Source: Spirosoma pollinicola (GTDB taxonomy: Bacteria > Bacteroidota > Bacteroidia > Cytophagales > Spirosomataceae). Taken from it: a stretch of DNA of 64,000 nucleotides. Of the stretch, positions 8,342 through 17,400 are shown one piece after another. The translations under genes were made by a program, and so were the position numbers. Every line of letters starts with the position of its first letter. The stretch's first letter is position 1. Where the stretch lies: the NCBI RefSeq assembly GCF_002831565.1, contig NZ_CP025096.1, positions 2,705,027-2,769,026 of the forward strand. Direction: 5' to 3'. Under the pieces are notes generated by a model. The model was not told the DNA's origin, searched no databases, and saw only the letters and a list, made by a program, of their open reading frames with translations.

Positions 8342-10726
8342 TTAGTTTCGACCGGTGCCTTGTTTAGCCGGTGCCTGTTGACGTTGTTGCTGCATTGGGT
8401 TCTGGCCAGCGGCTCCGCCACCCCGTTGCTGTTGCTTAAACAACTGAAAACGAGTTGGCTGGGCAACTGGCGGGAATGAGTTGTCGTCGGTGTTAATATC
8501 CGCAATTTCGTAGAATGGATCAAGCGTCCACTGCTTCACTTTTTTTGGTGTGGCAATGACTTTATTGATGGATACATCGTTGAAACGCCAGATTTCGGCC
8601 GGAAAGCGGGCTATCGAATCGGTGCCATCTTCGAACTCCATCCGCACAATAACGGGCATTGGAATGCCGCCTTTGTTTTTTAGCGACAGGGTATAAAAAT
8701 TCGTACCTGCTTCGGCCAGCGCCCGTTCTTCGGCAGATAGTGTCGTCAGGTAGTCCTGATATTTCTTCTTGTCTTCTTCGGTTACGGCATAGGGGTCGTA
8801 GCGATTGTAAAAATCCTTCATGGTACTATCCTGAGCCACAACAGTTTGGTCTTTGCTCAGTGCATCGCGCTGTTTGCTGATGGTATTGGCTCTCTTTTGA
8901 GCGGCTGCGCGGGCTTCAGCTTTTGCAATTTCCGGATTCTGCGATCCTGCCTGAAACCAGTCAACTTTCACCAGCGTCTGATCAACGGGCTGTACGCCGT
9001 AGAACCAGCCTTTCCAGAAGAAGTCCAGATCGACGCCGGACGCATCTTCCATTGTCCGGAAGAAATCAGCGGGTTCGGGCGATTTGAAGGCCCACCGACG
9101 GGCATATTCTTTGAAGGCATAGTCGAAGAGTTCGCGGCCCATGATGGTTTCGCGCAGGATATTGAGTGCGGTAGCTGGTTTGCTATAGGCGTTCGGGCCG
9201 AAAGTGCCTCTCGGAATATTGTCTGAGCTGCTCATGATAGGCACCTGTAAGTTTGAGTCGAGCCGCATGTAGGGCACAATACCCTGTGGGGTGATGCCCC
9301 GGGCTGGATAATCGGCATCCCACTCCAGACTGGCTAGTCCATCCATGAAGCTGTTCAAGCCTTCGTCCATCCACGACCATTGGCGTTCGTCGGAGTTGAT
9401 AATCATGGGGAAGAAATTATGACCTACTTCGTGGATAATTACCCCAATGAGGCCATTCTTGGTACCAACAGAGTACGTGCCATCGGCTTCCGGGCGAGCC
9501 CCGTTAAAGCTGATCATTGGATATTCCATGCCGCCAACCGGTCCATGAACCGAGTACGCAACCGGATACGGATACGCAATTGTCCGGCGTGAGTACGAGA
9601 TAAGGGTATGTGCCACAAGTCGGGTCGAATATTGGCCCCAAAGTGGATTGCCTTCTTTTGGGTACAACGACATGGCCCAAACACGTTTACCTTCTACATT
9701 AGGCTGCAAGGCATCCCAGATGAATTTGCGGCTGGTGGCAAAAGAAAAATCACGGACGTTATCCGCTTTGTAAACCCAGGTTTTGGTACCCGTTGGTTTG
9801 CCCTTTTCGGCGGCTTCGGCTTCGGCCTGTGTTACGATAACAACTGGATTCTCGCCGGGCTTATCACCTTTGCCTTTTGCTTCGTTCCAGCGTTTTATCT
9901 GCGTTGGGGTCAGTACCTGCGTCGGGTTTTGCAATTCGCCGGTGGCACCAACAATGTGGTCGTTTGGTACGGTCAGGGCTAATTTGTAATTACCGAATAT
10001 CAGGGTGAACTCGCCCTGCCCCAGAAATTGCTTGTTCTGCCAGCCCGTTACGTCGCTGTAAGCACACAGGCGCGGAAACCACTGCGCTATTTCATAAATA
10101 TAGTTACCATCCTTCGGGAAATACTCGTAGCCACCCCGAGCGCCTATGGCTTTAACATCAACGATATTGAAGTTCCAGTCGATGGAAAAAGTAACTGACT
10201 TACCGGGGCCTACCGGCTGGGTCAGGTCAATGCGCATCATGGTTTGGTTGATGGTGTGCTTGAGGGCTTTCCCTGCCTGGTCGCGCACTGCCGTTATTTT
10301 ATGCCCGTAATCTTTTGCTGCCAGCGACGCACCCGCGCTGATCTGTTGGAAACTGGCACCCTGTTCGCTGATGGTGCTGGTTTGGGTTGTCCGGCTGTCG
10401 GCATCAGCCCTGAAGGTGTTCTGATCTAACTGTATCCACAAATAGGGGAGCGCATCGCCCGAATTATTGTGGTAGGTAATGGTTTCAGAACCCGTTATTT
10501 TTTGTTTTGTATCGTCGAGCGTAGCTTTAATATCATAGTCGGCACGATTCTGGAAGTAGTCTTTTCCGGGGGCTCCCGATGCCGTACGGAAGGTATTCGG
10601 CGAAGGCAGCATGGGACCCAATTGCTCAAAGCGCGTGTTGGCGTGTTGCGTGGGTGCCTGCACTTGCGCTTGCAATGCCGCTAGAGGAATGGCCAAAGTT
10701 GCCACCAGCAAAATTATCTTTTGCAT
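8342..10726 (-). CDS. M1-family (gluzincin) metallopeptidase, tandem paralog
   Basis: This 794-aa protein is co-linear with its downstream neighbour over nearly the full length, with long identical blocks such as FEQLGPxLPxPNTFRTASG, WQNKQFLGQGEFTLIFGNY and RETxMGRELFDYAFKEYARR. The signal peptide is MQKIILLVATLAIPLAALQAQ. The zinc site is HEVGH at 432-436, then WMDEGLN with the third ligand. Differences concentrate in the saddle domain (about 100-220) and in a GGYEYFPKDG loop, suggesting changed specificity. As first gene of the pair it carries the promoter side; its upstream space of 69 bp is shared with the divergent methyltransferase gene. The Gln-rich tail QQQRGGGAAGQNPMQQQ parallels that of the paralog. 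Confidence 0.9.
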   Translation of the reverse strand: MQKIILLVATLAIPLAALQAQVQAPTQHANTRFEQLGPMLPSPNTFRTASGAPGKDYFQNRADYDIKATLDDTKQKITGSETITYHNNSGDALPYLWIQLDQNTFRADADSRTTQTSTISEQGASFQQISAGASLAAKDYGHKITAVRDQAGKALKHTINQTMMRIDLTQPVGPGKSVTFSIDWNFNIVDVKAIGARGGYEYFPKDGNYIYEIAQWFPRLCAYSDVTGWQNKQFLGQGEFTLIFGNYKLALTVPNDHIVGATGELQNPTQVLTPTQIKRWNEAKGKGDKPGENPVVIVTQAEAEAAEKGKPTGTKTWVYKADNVRDFSFATSRKFIWDALQPNVEGKRVWAMSLYPKEGNPLWGQYSTRLVAHTLISYSRRTIAYPYPVAYSVHGPVGGMEYPMISFNGARPEADGTYSVGTKNGLIGVIIHEVGHNFFPMIINSDERQWSWMDEGLNSFMDGLASLEWDADYPARGITPQGIVPYMRLDSNLQVPIMSSSDNIPRGTFGPNAYSKPATALNILRETIMGRELFDYAFKEYARRWAFKSPEPADFFRTMEDASGVDLDFFWKGWFYGVQPVDQTLVKVDWFQAGSQNPEIAKAEARAAAQKRANTISKQRDALSKDQTVVAQDSTMKDFYNRYDPYAVTEEDKKKYQDYLTTLSAEERALAEAGTNFYTLSLKNKGGIPMPVIVRMEFEDGTDSIARFPAEIWRFNDVSINKVIATPKKVKQWTLDPFYEIADINTDDNSFPPVAQPTRFQLFKQQQRGGGAAGQNPMQQQRQQAPAKQGTGRN

Positions 10727-10795
10727 ATAACAGGTTGTAGTTGTTGATAAGAGGGGTAAAAATACAAAAAAAGAGGTAGCAAGACGTATTCAATT

Positions 10796-11536
10796 ATGAC
10801 AAAGCTCTATTCCGATCTGGCTTATCTGTATGATGCCATGTACCAGACGTTTATCGACTACGATAAAGAGTTTGACCTTTATGCGGACTTACTAAAACAA
10901 CACAGGGTAGCATCGGTGCTGGAAATTGGGTGTGGAAGTGGTCACCTAGCTAAACGGTTCACAGACCGGCAATACGATTACCGGGGAATGGATATCAGTA
11001 CCCAAATGCTGGCTATTGCCCGCCAACGCTGCCCAACGGCTCAATTCGAGTGCGCCGATATGCGAACATTCACGACCGATCGCCTGTTCGATGCGGTGAT
11101 CATTACAGCACGGAGTATCAGTTACGTTGTTCATAATCAAGACATACTGAGCACGTTTCGCCATGTTGGACAATGCCTTTCTAATAATGGAAAACTGATT
11201 TTTGACTTTATTGACGCCGGTTCATTTTTGCCGGATATGGACCCTGAGTTGTTAATCGAACACCGAGCGGTGCACGACCGGCAGCAGTACCTTCGGCAAA
11301 GTCGCTACGTCCCTAACTTAGCAACAGGACTAACGTGGGACTGGCATTCTGCATTTTTCACGGAATCGCCTGATGGGCAGTTAGAGTCGATTGCTACTGA
11401 TCTGGCCACATTGCGGGCTTTCCTCCCCGCCGAAATTCGGTTATTGCTTCAACTGTCGGGCTTTCAAATCATTGATGAACAGGTAATTGACACTTATGCT
11501 TTCCGTACGGTTGTAGTTGTGGCAACTAAGGTGTAA
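10796..11536 (+). CDS. class I SAM-dependent methyltransferase
   Basis: This 246-aa cytoplasmic protein has a Rossmann-type methyltransferase core: motif I VLEIGCGSGHLAKRF at about 40-54, the acidic loop YRGMDIS at about 63-69, motif III CADMRTF near 86, and DAVIITARSISYV at about 99-111. The region FDFIDAGSFLP follows the usual strand 5 position. The first residues TKLYSDLAYLYDAMY match small-molecule methyltransferases of the Methyltransf_25/11 type. The gene is divergent from the M1 pair and convergent with the HupE-like gene, ending 15 bp from its stop. The substrate cannot be inferred. Confidence 0.85.
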   Translation: MTKLYSDLAYLYDAMYQTFIDYDKEFDLYADLLKQHRVASVLEIGCGSGHLAKRFTDRQYDYRGMDISTQMLAIARQRCPTAQFECADMRTFTTDRLFDAVIITARSISYVVHNQDILSTFRHVGQCLSNNGKLIFDFIDAGSFLPDMDPELLIEHRAVHDRQQYLRQSRYVPNLATGLTWDWHSAFFTESPDGQLESIATDLATLRAFLPAEIRLLLQLSGFQIIDEQVIDTYAFRTVVVVATKV

Positions 11537-11551
11537 GAAAAGCGTCATGGC

Positions 11552-12142
11552 TTACTTCATGATAATCAATGATAAGGCCATACCGGCAACAATACCCGAC
11601 ACAACGAGTGTCCAGCGAAGTCGGGTACTTTTAAGGATGTTGATTACGATAAACGACAGCCCCAGTACAAGGCTCACGATAACTAACTGACCAATTTCCA
11701 GCCCAATATTAAAGGCCAATAAAGGCTTCACGATTTCGGCTTCGCGGCCCAGAAGGCTCCGCAGATAATTGGAGAAACCCATGCCGTGAATCAATCCAAA
11801 AGCTAAAGCCAGGCCATATCGCCAGGAGCGGTTTGTGGTTGGCCTGGGTATTCCCCGCGATTTAGGCTCCTGAAAAAAGAAGTTACTAACGGCGGTGATC
11901 AGGATTGTAATGGGGATAAGCAGCTCGATCAGTGCCGTTTTGTAGTGGATAAGTTGCAGCGTTGCCAGGGCCAGCGTAATGGAATGGCCAATGGTAAAAG
12001 CTGTCACCAGAATCAGCACCTGCCGCCATTGCCCAACGGTATAAACCGCACAGAGTGCCACCACAAATAAAACGTGGTCGTAGCCTCTTGGGTCGGTAAT
12101 GTGGTCGAAACCTAAGCGTAGGTAAATGAGGAAATCTTCCAT
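11552..12142 (-). CDS. HupE/UreJ-family membrane protein
   Basis: This 196-aa protein has about six hydrophobic segments. Its N-terminus LGFDHITDPRGYDHVLFVVAL carries the G.xH....GxDHxLF signature of HupE/UreJ proteins (here with Asp-His pairs at two positions), and AFTIGHSITLALATL and FGLIHGMGFS supply the further conserved His-containing helices. Members of this family are linked to nickel or metal-cofactor handling, but many Bacteroidota copies stand alone. It starts 2 bp after the gamma carbonic anhydrase stop, so the two are cotranscribed; both may concern metal enzymes, which is inference. Confidence 0.85.
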   Translation of the reverse strand: MEDFLIYLRLGFDHITDPRGYDHVLFVVALCAVYTVGQWRQVLILVTAFTIGHSITLALATLQLIHYKTALIELLIPITILITAVSNFFFQEPKSRGIPRPTTNRSWRYGLALAFGLIHGMGFSNYLRSLLGREAEIVKPLLAFNIGLEIGQLVIVSLVLGLSFIVINILKSTRLRWTLVVSGIVAGMALSLIIMK

Positions 12143-12144
12143 GC

Positions 12145-12657
12145 TTATTCCTTAAACCAGTCAGCGTACATGACATAATTATTGGCTGTACGGGCAAAGA
12201 CCTCAGCCTGCTCAGGCGAAACTGCTTTCAGGAAGCGGGCTGGATTACCTGCATAAATTGAGCTGGGAGGAATGACTGTATTCTGAGTAACAATGGCCCC
12301 GGCGGCAACGATACTGCCCGACCCAATAACGGCCCCGTCCATTACAATAGCGCCCATGCCTATAAGTACATTATCCTCTACCGTACAGCCATGAACAATG
12401 GCGTTGTGGGCAATGGAGACATTATTGCCAATGGTGGTCTTGTGCTTCTGGTAAGTGCAATGGATAACGGCCCCATCCTGAATGTTCGTTCGGTCGCCAA
12501 TGGTGATGGTATTAACATCGCCCCGAATAACGGCGTTGAACCAAACAGTACAGTCGCGACCCATGATTACCTCGCCAACGATGGTAGCGTTATCAGCGAA
12601 CCAGCAGTTGTTGCCAAATTGTGGGTGATTCCCCCGAACAGCTTTTATTAATGCCAT
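12145..12657 (-). CDS. gamma-class carbonic anhydrase-like protein (left-handed beta helix)
   Basis: This is a 170-aa protein starting MALIKAVRGNHPQFG. An in-frame ATG lies 57 bp further upstream, but the -7 box at 12662-12669 falls between the two, so the shorter start is preferred. It consists of hexapeptide repeats (e.g. VIRGDVNTITIGD, TNIQDGAVIH, TTIGNNVSIAHNAIVHG, VLIGMGAIVMDGAVIG). The zinc ligands of the family correspond to His66, His84 and His89. Like YrdA/CaiE/PaaY homologues it may be a carbonic anhydrase or an acyl/metal-binding trimer; activity cannot be assured from sequence. It heads a two-gene operon with the HupE-like gene. Confidence 0.88.
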   Translation of the reverse strand: MALIKAVRGNHPQFGNNCWFADNATIVGEVIMGRDCTVWFNAVIRGDVNTITIGDRTNIQDGAVIHCTYQKHKTTIGNNVSIAHNAIVHGCTVEDNVLIGMGAIVMDGAVIGSGSIVAAGAIVTQNTVIPPSSIYAGNPARFLKAVSPEQAEVFARTANNYVMYADWFKE

Positions 12658-12661
12658 AGCG

Positions 12662-12669
12662 CAAATATA
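12662..12669 (-). promoter_or_regulatory. -7 box TATATTTG, predicted nearly leaderless start
   Basis: On the minus strand TATATTTG (an exact TAnnTTTG) ends only four bases before the ATG at 12657. With the usual distance to the transcription start, the mRNA would begin at or within a few bases of the ATG. Confidence 0.6.
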
Positions 12670-12712
12670 ATGTGGTGTTGATGGTTTGCGCTTTGTCGGG
12701 CTATTTCCCAAC

Positions 12713-12742
12713 AAAAAAAGGCCGATTCTATGAATCAGCCTT
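12713..12742 (-). terminator. rho-independent terminator of the repeat-rich lipoprotein gene
   Basis: The stem 12718-12728 with 12732-12742 (11 bp, one non-Watson-Crick pair that is G-T on the minus strand, 3-base loop) is followed on the minus strand by an uninterrupted T7 run. It lies about 90 bases past the stop of the lipoprotein gene. Confidence 0.75.
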
Positions 12743-12754
12743 TACCCTGTAATA

Positions 12755-12816
12755 CCGACCGTCCCGGTCGGGAGAAAAATTGTTGCCTATGCAATTCTCC
12801 CGACCAGGACGGTCGG
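12755..12816. repeat. GC-rich REP-like inverted repeat
   Basis: Arms 12755-12776 and 12795-12816 (22 bp) are reverse complements with one mismatch. Each arm can also fold on itself because CCGACC and GGTCGG occur within it. The single mismatch remains a G-U pair in minus-strand RNA. The element lies between the lipoprotein stop and its T-tract terminator. Confidence 0.75.
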
Positions 12817-12829
12817 CACTACACAACTC

Positions 12830-14194
12830 TTACTTCTTGTCCAGTTTATCGGCGGCTTTGTCCAGATCCTTGCCAATGTTATCGACAATTTTGCCCGCGT
12901 CTTTCTTCACTTTATCAAAGTCATCGGCACTTGACCGTTGAACTTTGTAATACGAGTCGGCTAATTGACGACGTTTGTCTTCCAGATCCTTAACGCGATC
13001 TTCGCGTTTCCGGCGATCCCGCTTGCTTTCATTCTTTACCTCAGCTTTTGCATCGTCGAGCTGTTTGTCAACTTTGTCCATCTGCTCCGAAATACGGTCG
13101 GTCAGGTCACGCTTGTCGCGATCGCTGGATTGATCATTGTTGCGGTTATTATCGCGGTCATTCTGACGATCGTTCCGATCATCATTCATGTTCCGGTTAT
13201 CGCGGTTATCCTGATTCTGGTCAGAATTACGACGGTTATCCCGATCGTTGGATGTTGTGGACTGACGGTCGTCGTTGCGGTTGTTGCTGTCCCGATTGTT
13301 CCGGTCATCGTTCTGACGATTATCCCGGTTATCGTTCCGGCGGTCGTCGTTCATGTTCCGATTATCGCGATCGTTGTTCCGGTCGTCCGAATTGCGTCGA
13401 TCATTGTAGCTAAACTGGTTGTTGCGATCCGACTGCATGCGGTCGTCATTCCGGCGATTATCATTCCGGTCGTTTGATGAATAGCGATCATCGTTTTGAC
13501 GATTATCATTCCGGTCGTCATTCCGATTTCGGTCGTTATTGGAGTCCGAACGGCCATTATATGAATCGCGGGAATTACTACGGCTATCATACCGGTCGTT
13601 TGATGACCGATCATCATAGCGGTCGTTATACGAATTACGGTTGTCATTTGACCGACTGTCGTAAAGATCATTGTAGGAATCACGACGGTCAGATGAACGG
13701 CCATTTGAGTTCCGGTCATCATAGCGATCATTGTATGAATCGCGTCGGTTATCGTAACGGTCATCATTATTGCGGTCGCTGTATGAATCATTCCGATCAT
13801 CTGATCGGCTATTGTAGCGATTGTTGTACGAACTGCTACCCGACTGACGGCTTGGACGGTCTGAGTCGTTACTCCGATAACTCATCCGATCATCCGAAGA
13901 GCTATATGGGTTCCGATACGAATCATTATCCCGCGAACTGCGCGAATCATTTCGGCCTGTGCGGTCGTCGTCCCGATCTCTGTTTCGGCGACTAAATATC
14001 CCCCCCTCATCATTGTCATAGGCCCGGTTGCGAGAATCCCGGTCGTTGCGCGAGTTGCTGCTGCGGTCACGTTGAACAATATCCTCCCGGCTATTTTCAT
14101 TGTTCCCATAAATCATACGTTCAGTCGAAGCGCAGGATGACAAGCCCGCCATTGCCACCAGTAAAGCGCCTACTAACCATGTTTTCCTTTTCAT
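12830..14194 (-). CDS. lipoprotein with giant Asn/Asp/Arg/Ser low-complexity domain
   Basis: A 454-aa protein. The signal peptide MKRKTWLVGALLVAMAGLSSC gives a lipidated Cys21. Residues of about 45-365 are almost only Asn, Asp, Arg and Ser with periodic Tyr, as irregular repeats such as YNDRYDDR, RNDDRNDNR and NDRDNRR. The C-terminal 90 residues are different: charged and helical (KMDKQLDDAKAEVKN, DLEDKRRQLADSYYKVQRS, DLDKAADKLDKK), probably a coiled coil. No enzyme motif is seen. The domain should be unfolded and near charge-balanced, perhaps reaching across the periplasm or binding a polyanion, but that is speculation. The DNA repeats produce open frames on all strands (including a 149-aa minus-strand frame); those are shadows. 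Confidence 0.85.
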   Translation of the reverse strand: MKRKTWLVGALLVAMAGLSSCASTERMIYGNNENSREDIVQRDRSSNSRNDRDSRNRAYDNDEGGIFSRRNRDRDDDRTGRNDSRSSRDNDSYRNPYSSSDDRMSYRSNDSDRPSRQSGSSSYNNRYNSRSDDRNDSYSDRNNDDRYDNRRDSYNDRYDDRNSNGRSSDRRDSYNDLYDSRSNDNRNSYNDRYDDRSSNDRYDSRSNSRDSYNGRSDSNNDRNRNDDRNDNRQNDDRYSSNDRNDNRRNDDRMQSDRNNQFSYNDRRNSDDRNNDRDNRNMNDDRRNDNRDNRQNDDRNNRDSNNRNDDRQSTTSNDRDNRRNSDQNQDNRDNRNMNDDRNDRQNDRDNNRNNDQSSDRDKRDLTDRISEQMDKVDKQLDDAKAEVKNESKRDRRKREDRVKDLEDKRRQLADSYYKVQRSSADDFDKVKKDAGKIVDNIGKDLDKAADKLDKK

Positions 14195-14300
14195 AACGTT
14201 GTGTCTTTTGTTGAGTATACAGACTATATCAGCTCATACATGCATCAATTCTGTTTCGTCTGGTATAACCAACCAGACCACGCAAATGTTAGGAATAAAA

Positions 14301-14376
14301 AGGAGTTTGGCCGGGTGTTATATCAGGAGTTATAATGCCTAAACATGAATCCTGATATAATACCCACCAAACTCCT
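14301..14376. repeat. long imperfect inverted repeat downstream of the macroglobulin gene
   Basis: Arms 14301-14328 and 14350-14376 pair over about 27 positions with few mismatches (core TTATATCAGGA with TCCTGATATAA, outer AGGAGTTTGG with CCAAACTCCT). It lies 37 bp past the stop of the minus-strand alpha-2-macroglobulin gene and probably ends its transcript, although no clean T-run follows. Confidence 0.75.
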
Positions 14377-14412
14377 GAAGAACGAGATCTATGTCTTATC
14401 TCATTAACCTGC

Positions 14413-17400
14413 TTACCGAATGGTAATGACTCCCGCCCCATTATAACTTCGGTACTCGGCATTATACATCGCATCGGCAGAAACCGGCCCTACTACGAAA
14501 CGACCTTTCGACACCGCGCGAGCCAGGTAATAGAACGTTCGTTCGGTGCCTGTAGCGGACGTGTAAAAATTGATTCGATCATCGCGCAGGTCGAAATGAT
14601 CAGGTGCGGATGGTTTGACAATCCAGGGCATATCGCGTGCTTCGCGGCCCGGCGTTCCGGTCAGTCGTGGGTTTTCAACTTCCAGACCCGCCGGGAGCAA
14701 ATCCGTTACCACCACGTTTTGGACATTCAGCCCGTTTTTACTGCTCAGGGTGATTTTTACAACCACCAGATCATTCTGTCGAATGGCGTTCATGGGTTTC
14801 CCGTCGCGGCTGAGGTATTGCCGACGTACGTGCAAGCCATTGTCTTCGGCAGTGATTTTTCCGCTCGATGGCACGCCTTCGCTCTGGGCGAAATAATAGA
14901 CATTGCCGGAGCCTTTTGCACTCAAACTGAGCGGAACGTTTGTTGGCACTCGTTTCAGATTCAACAGATTACCATTCATGATACCCAGCGATTTGCCTCC
15001 CGCCGTTACATCTGCCGTGGCGGTACTGCCAGTCGTTTGTCGGGCCAGTTTGCCGAGCGCCAGGAAGGAAAATGCCGCTTCCTGCGTGTTCAAATAGGTT
15101 GTTTGTTTTACGGCTTCGGACAACTGCCGGGCCATTGTTGGAATCTGGATGTTGTCGCGGTCGGTATCCACGAGGGCGTCGAGAACGAGCGCCAGATTTC
15201 GCAGGGGCGAAGCATAACTGCCGCCCGATTGCCGCCCTGTCGTATTATCCGTAAAGCGTTTGGGTAACAGAGCCGCATAATTACGGGTATCGCCAACACG
15301 GAAGAAGGCCGAAGCCAGCAAATAGTGGCTGTCTATTGTCAGTAAGCCCGCGTTTTGTTTGTAGTAATTCATGGCCGACCGATTCGGCTTTCCCGCTACG
15401 GCCAGTGCATAAAGCGAGTAAATACTGGTGCGGCTTGCCACTTGTTTCACCGTTCGACCACCTGTTTCGTCAAACGTAACCGCGTTCTCCGTAGCAGGGC
15501 TGTTGGTAATAGTTGTCAGAAAGTCAATGGCCGAACTCAGCACCGAGGAGCGAACTTCGTAACCGGCTTCCTGCGCTTCGGCCAGGAAATGAACGGCGTA
15601 GGCAGTAGCCCACGGATCAACAGTCGATTGGCCAGCTGCATCGGCCATCCCCGGCCACATCGTGAAACCACCATTTTGTACTTGTTGACCCTCAATTTTT
15701 TGCACTGCTTGCCGGATGTTAGTAGCAGGGTTCAAATCACTCACTCCCGCTCGAACGAAATACGTGTTGGTCGATAACTGTTTCGATAAATCGGCGAAAT
15801 ACAATTGCGGAAAGGCTTTGGAAATCGTCTGTTCCAAACAACCATGCGGATAGCCTAACAAATACGACAACTCGCGGCCATACTGCGCCACCGGCGACCG
15901 ACTTACCGTTAGACTTGCCTGCGCCGTACCCGGCAGGAAACCCCCCGTTAATTGCAATACCTGCGATTTCCCACCAGCAATAGCTCCCGAACGTGTTGTT
16001 TTCTGTAAGGATGCCGCCGGGCGAACGGTTACGTCGGTTTTCTCGGTAAACGTCTCGTTCAAACCATTCACCGTTACTGTAATCGCCCCGGTACCAATGG
16101 CCTGAGTGGCGGCTATACGGAAAATGGCCCGGCTTTCCCGACCGGCCTGAATGGTAAGTTTCTGGGAGATTACACTATCGGCTCTCAGCGGGCCGGTTAG
16201 GCTCAGGCGGGCAGTAACGGTGGCTGCCTGTTTTGTGGTGTTGCTGAGGTTAACGGGTAATTCGAGTTGATCGCCGGGTGTCAGAAAACGGGGAACGCCC
16301 GTGCTGATCACAATAGGATCGGCCACTTTCATGTTGGTGTTGGCAGAACCAAAAGCATTGTCTTTGTAGGCAACCGCCATCACGCGTAAATCGCCTGAAA
16401 ACTGGGGAATATCGACCGAGAATTCCGCTTCTCCATTGGCACCGGTTTCTAAAATGCCACTCCAAAGGGCTACCAGCCGTACACGCCCGTTGCTGAGCGG
16501 ATTCACACGCCGTTCGAGATCATAGCCATCGCCCCCCGTACTCGACGCAGGCTTCAGCGAAAGTTCAGGGTAAAGCAAGGCGTAGAGGTCGTGACTGTCG
16601 ACTTCGAGCGCACGTTTCTGATAAAAAAAGCCGTGGGGATCAGGCGTTTTGAAATTTTTGAGTTGTAAAATTCCCTCATCCACTACCGCCACCGTTACCT
16701 GTGCGTTGGCCGCCGTTTTGATGCGAATGGTCTGTTTCGTTTTCGAGCGAGATTGCGGTGCAGCCGTGAGGGTTACGGGCAATTTTGTATCGGCATCCTG
16801 CACCGATACGGGCGCAAATCCGTGTGCTACTGTGAGCGGAAGATTGGTGGCGTCCATGGCCCGAATAAGTGTGGCCGTAACGTACACGTTGGGTAAATGC
16901 TCGGCTCCAACGGAAAAACTCCATTCCGCCGATTTATTAGTAGTCGTAAGCCAGTGCTGTTCGAGAACGTGATTGCGCTCGACAGTTACCAATAGCTTAC
17001 CGTCGAAGGGCGCTTTGAAGAGCACCGTCGCTTTGTCGCCGGTTTGATACGTTGGCTTGTCGAGTGTTATCAATACCTGACCTTCCTGACTCACATCGAA
17101 CGACGAGGCCGACGTGCTGCCAAAGCCATAGGCATAAAAGCTGGTTGTCGTGTAGGTCGTTGCCGACGCACCGGGCCGACGAACGCGAATTTCGTACTCG
17201 CCCGAAACCGTTGGTACATACCGAAAGTCGGCTTTCCCGGCTTTGAACAATAAGGTATTGCTGTAAACCGACTTCTCCCGACGTTTTGTTGTGTATTTAA
17301 TTCGCGACTGCCCACCGCCATTATCTTCTTTCTCAATAACGGTCTGGTAATCATAGCGAACGACTTCAACCAGAGCCGAAGCGGAGGCCCGTAACTGTCC

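Noticed and set aside
12965-13477. 170-aa hydrophobic plus-strand open frame
   Set aside because: It is antisense to the Asn/Asp/Arg/Ser repeat region; the hydrophobic composition follows from reading the complement of those codons. The minus-strand frame has a signal peptide, lipobox and terminator.
13100-13900. Repetitive DNA considered as a CRISPR array
   Set aside because: Repeats are short, imperfect, in one coding frame and without spacer-repeat regularity; no cas gene is nearby.
13351-13995. Further long frames (149 aa minus, 173 aa plus) over the repeat region
   Set aside because: Both are shifted readings of the same low-complexity DNA, with no start context or domain.
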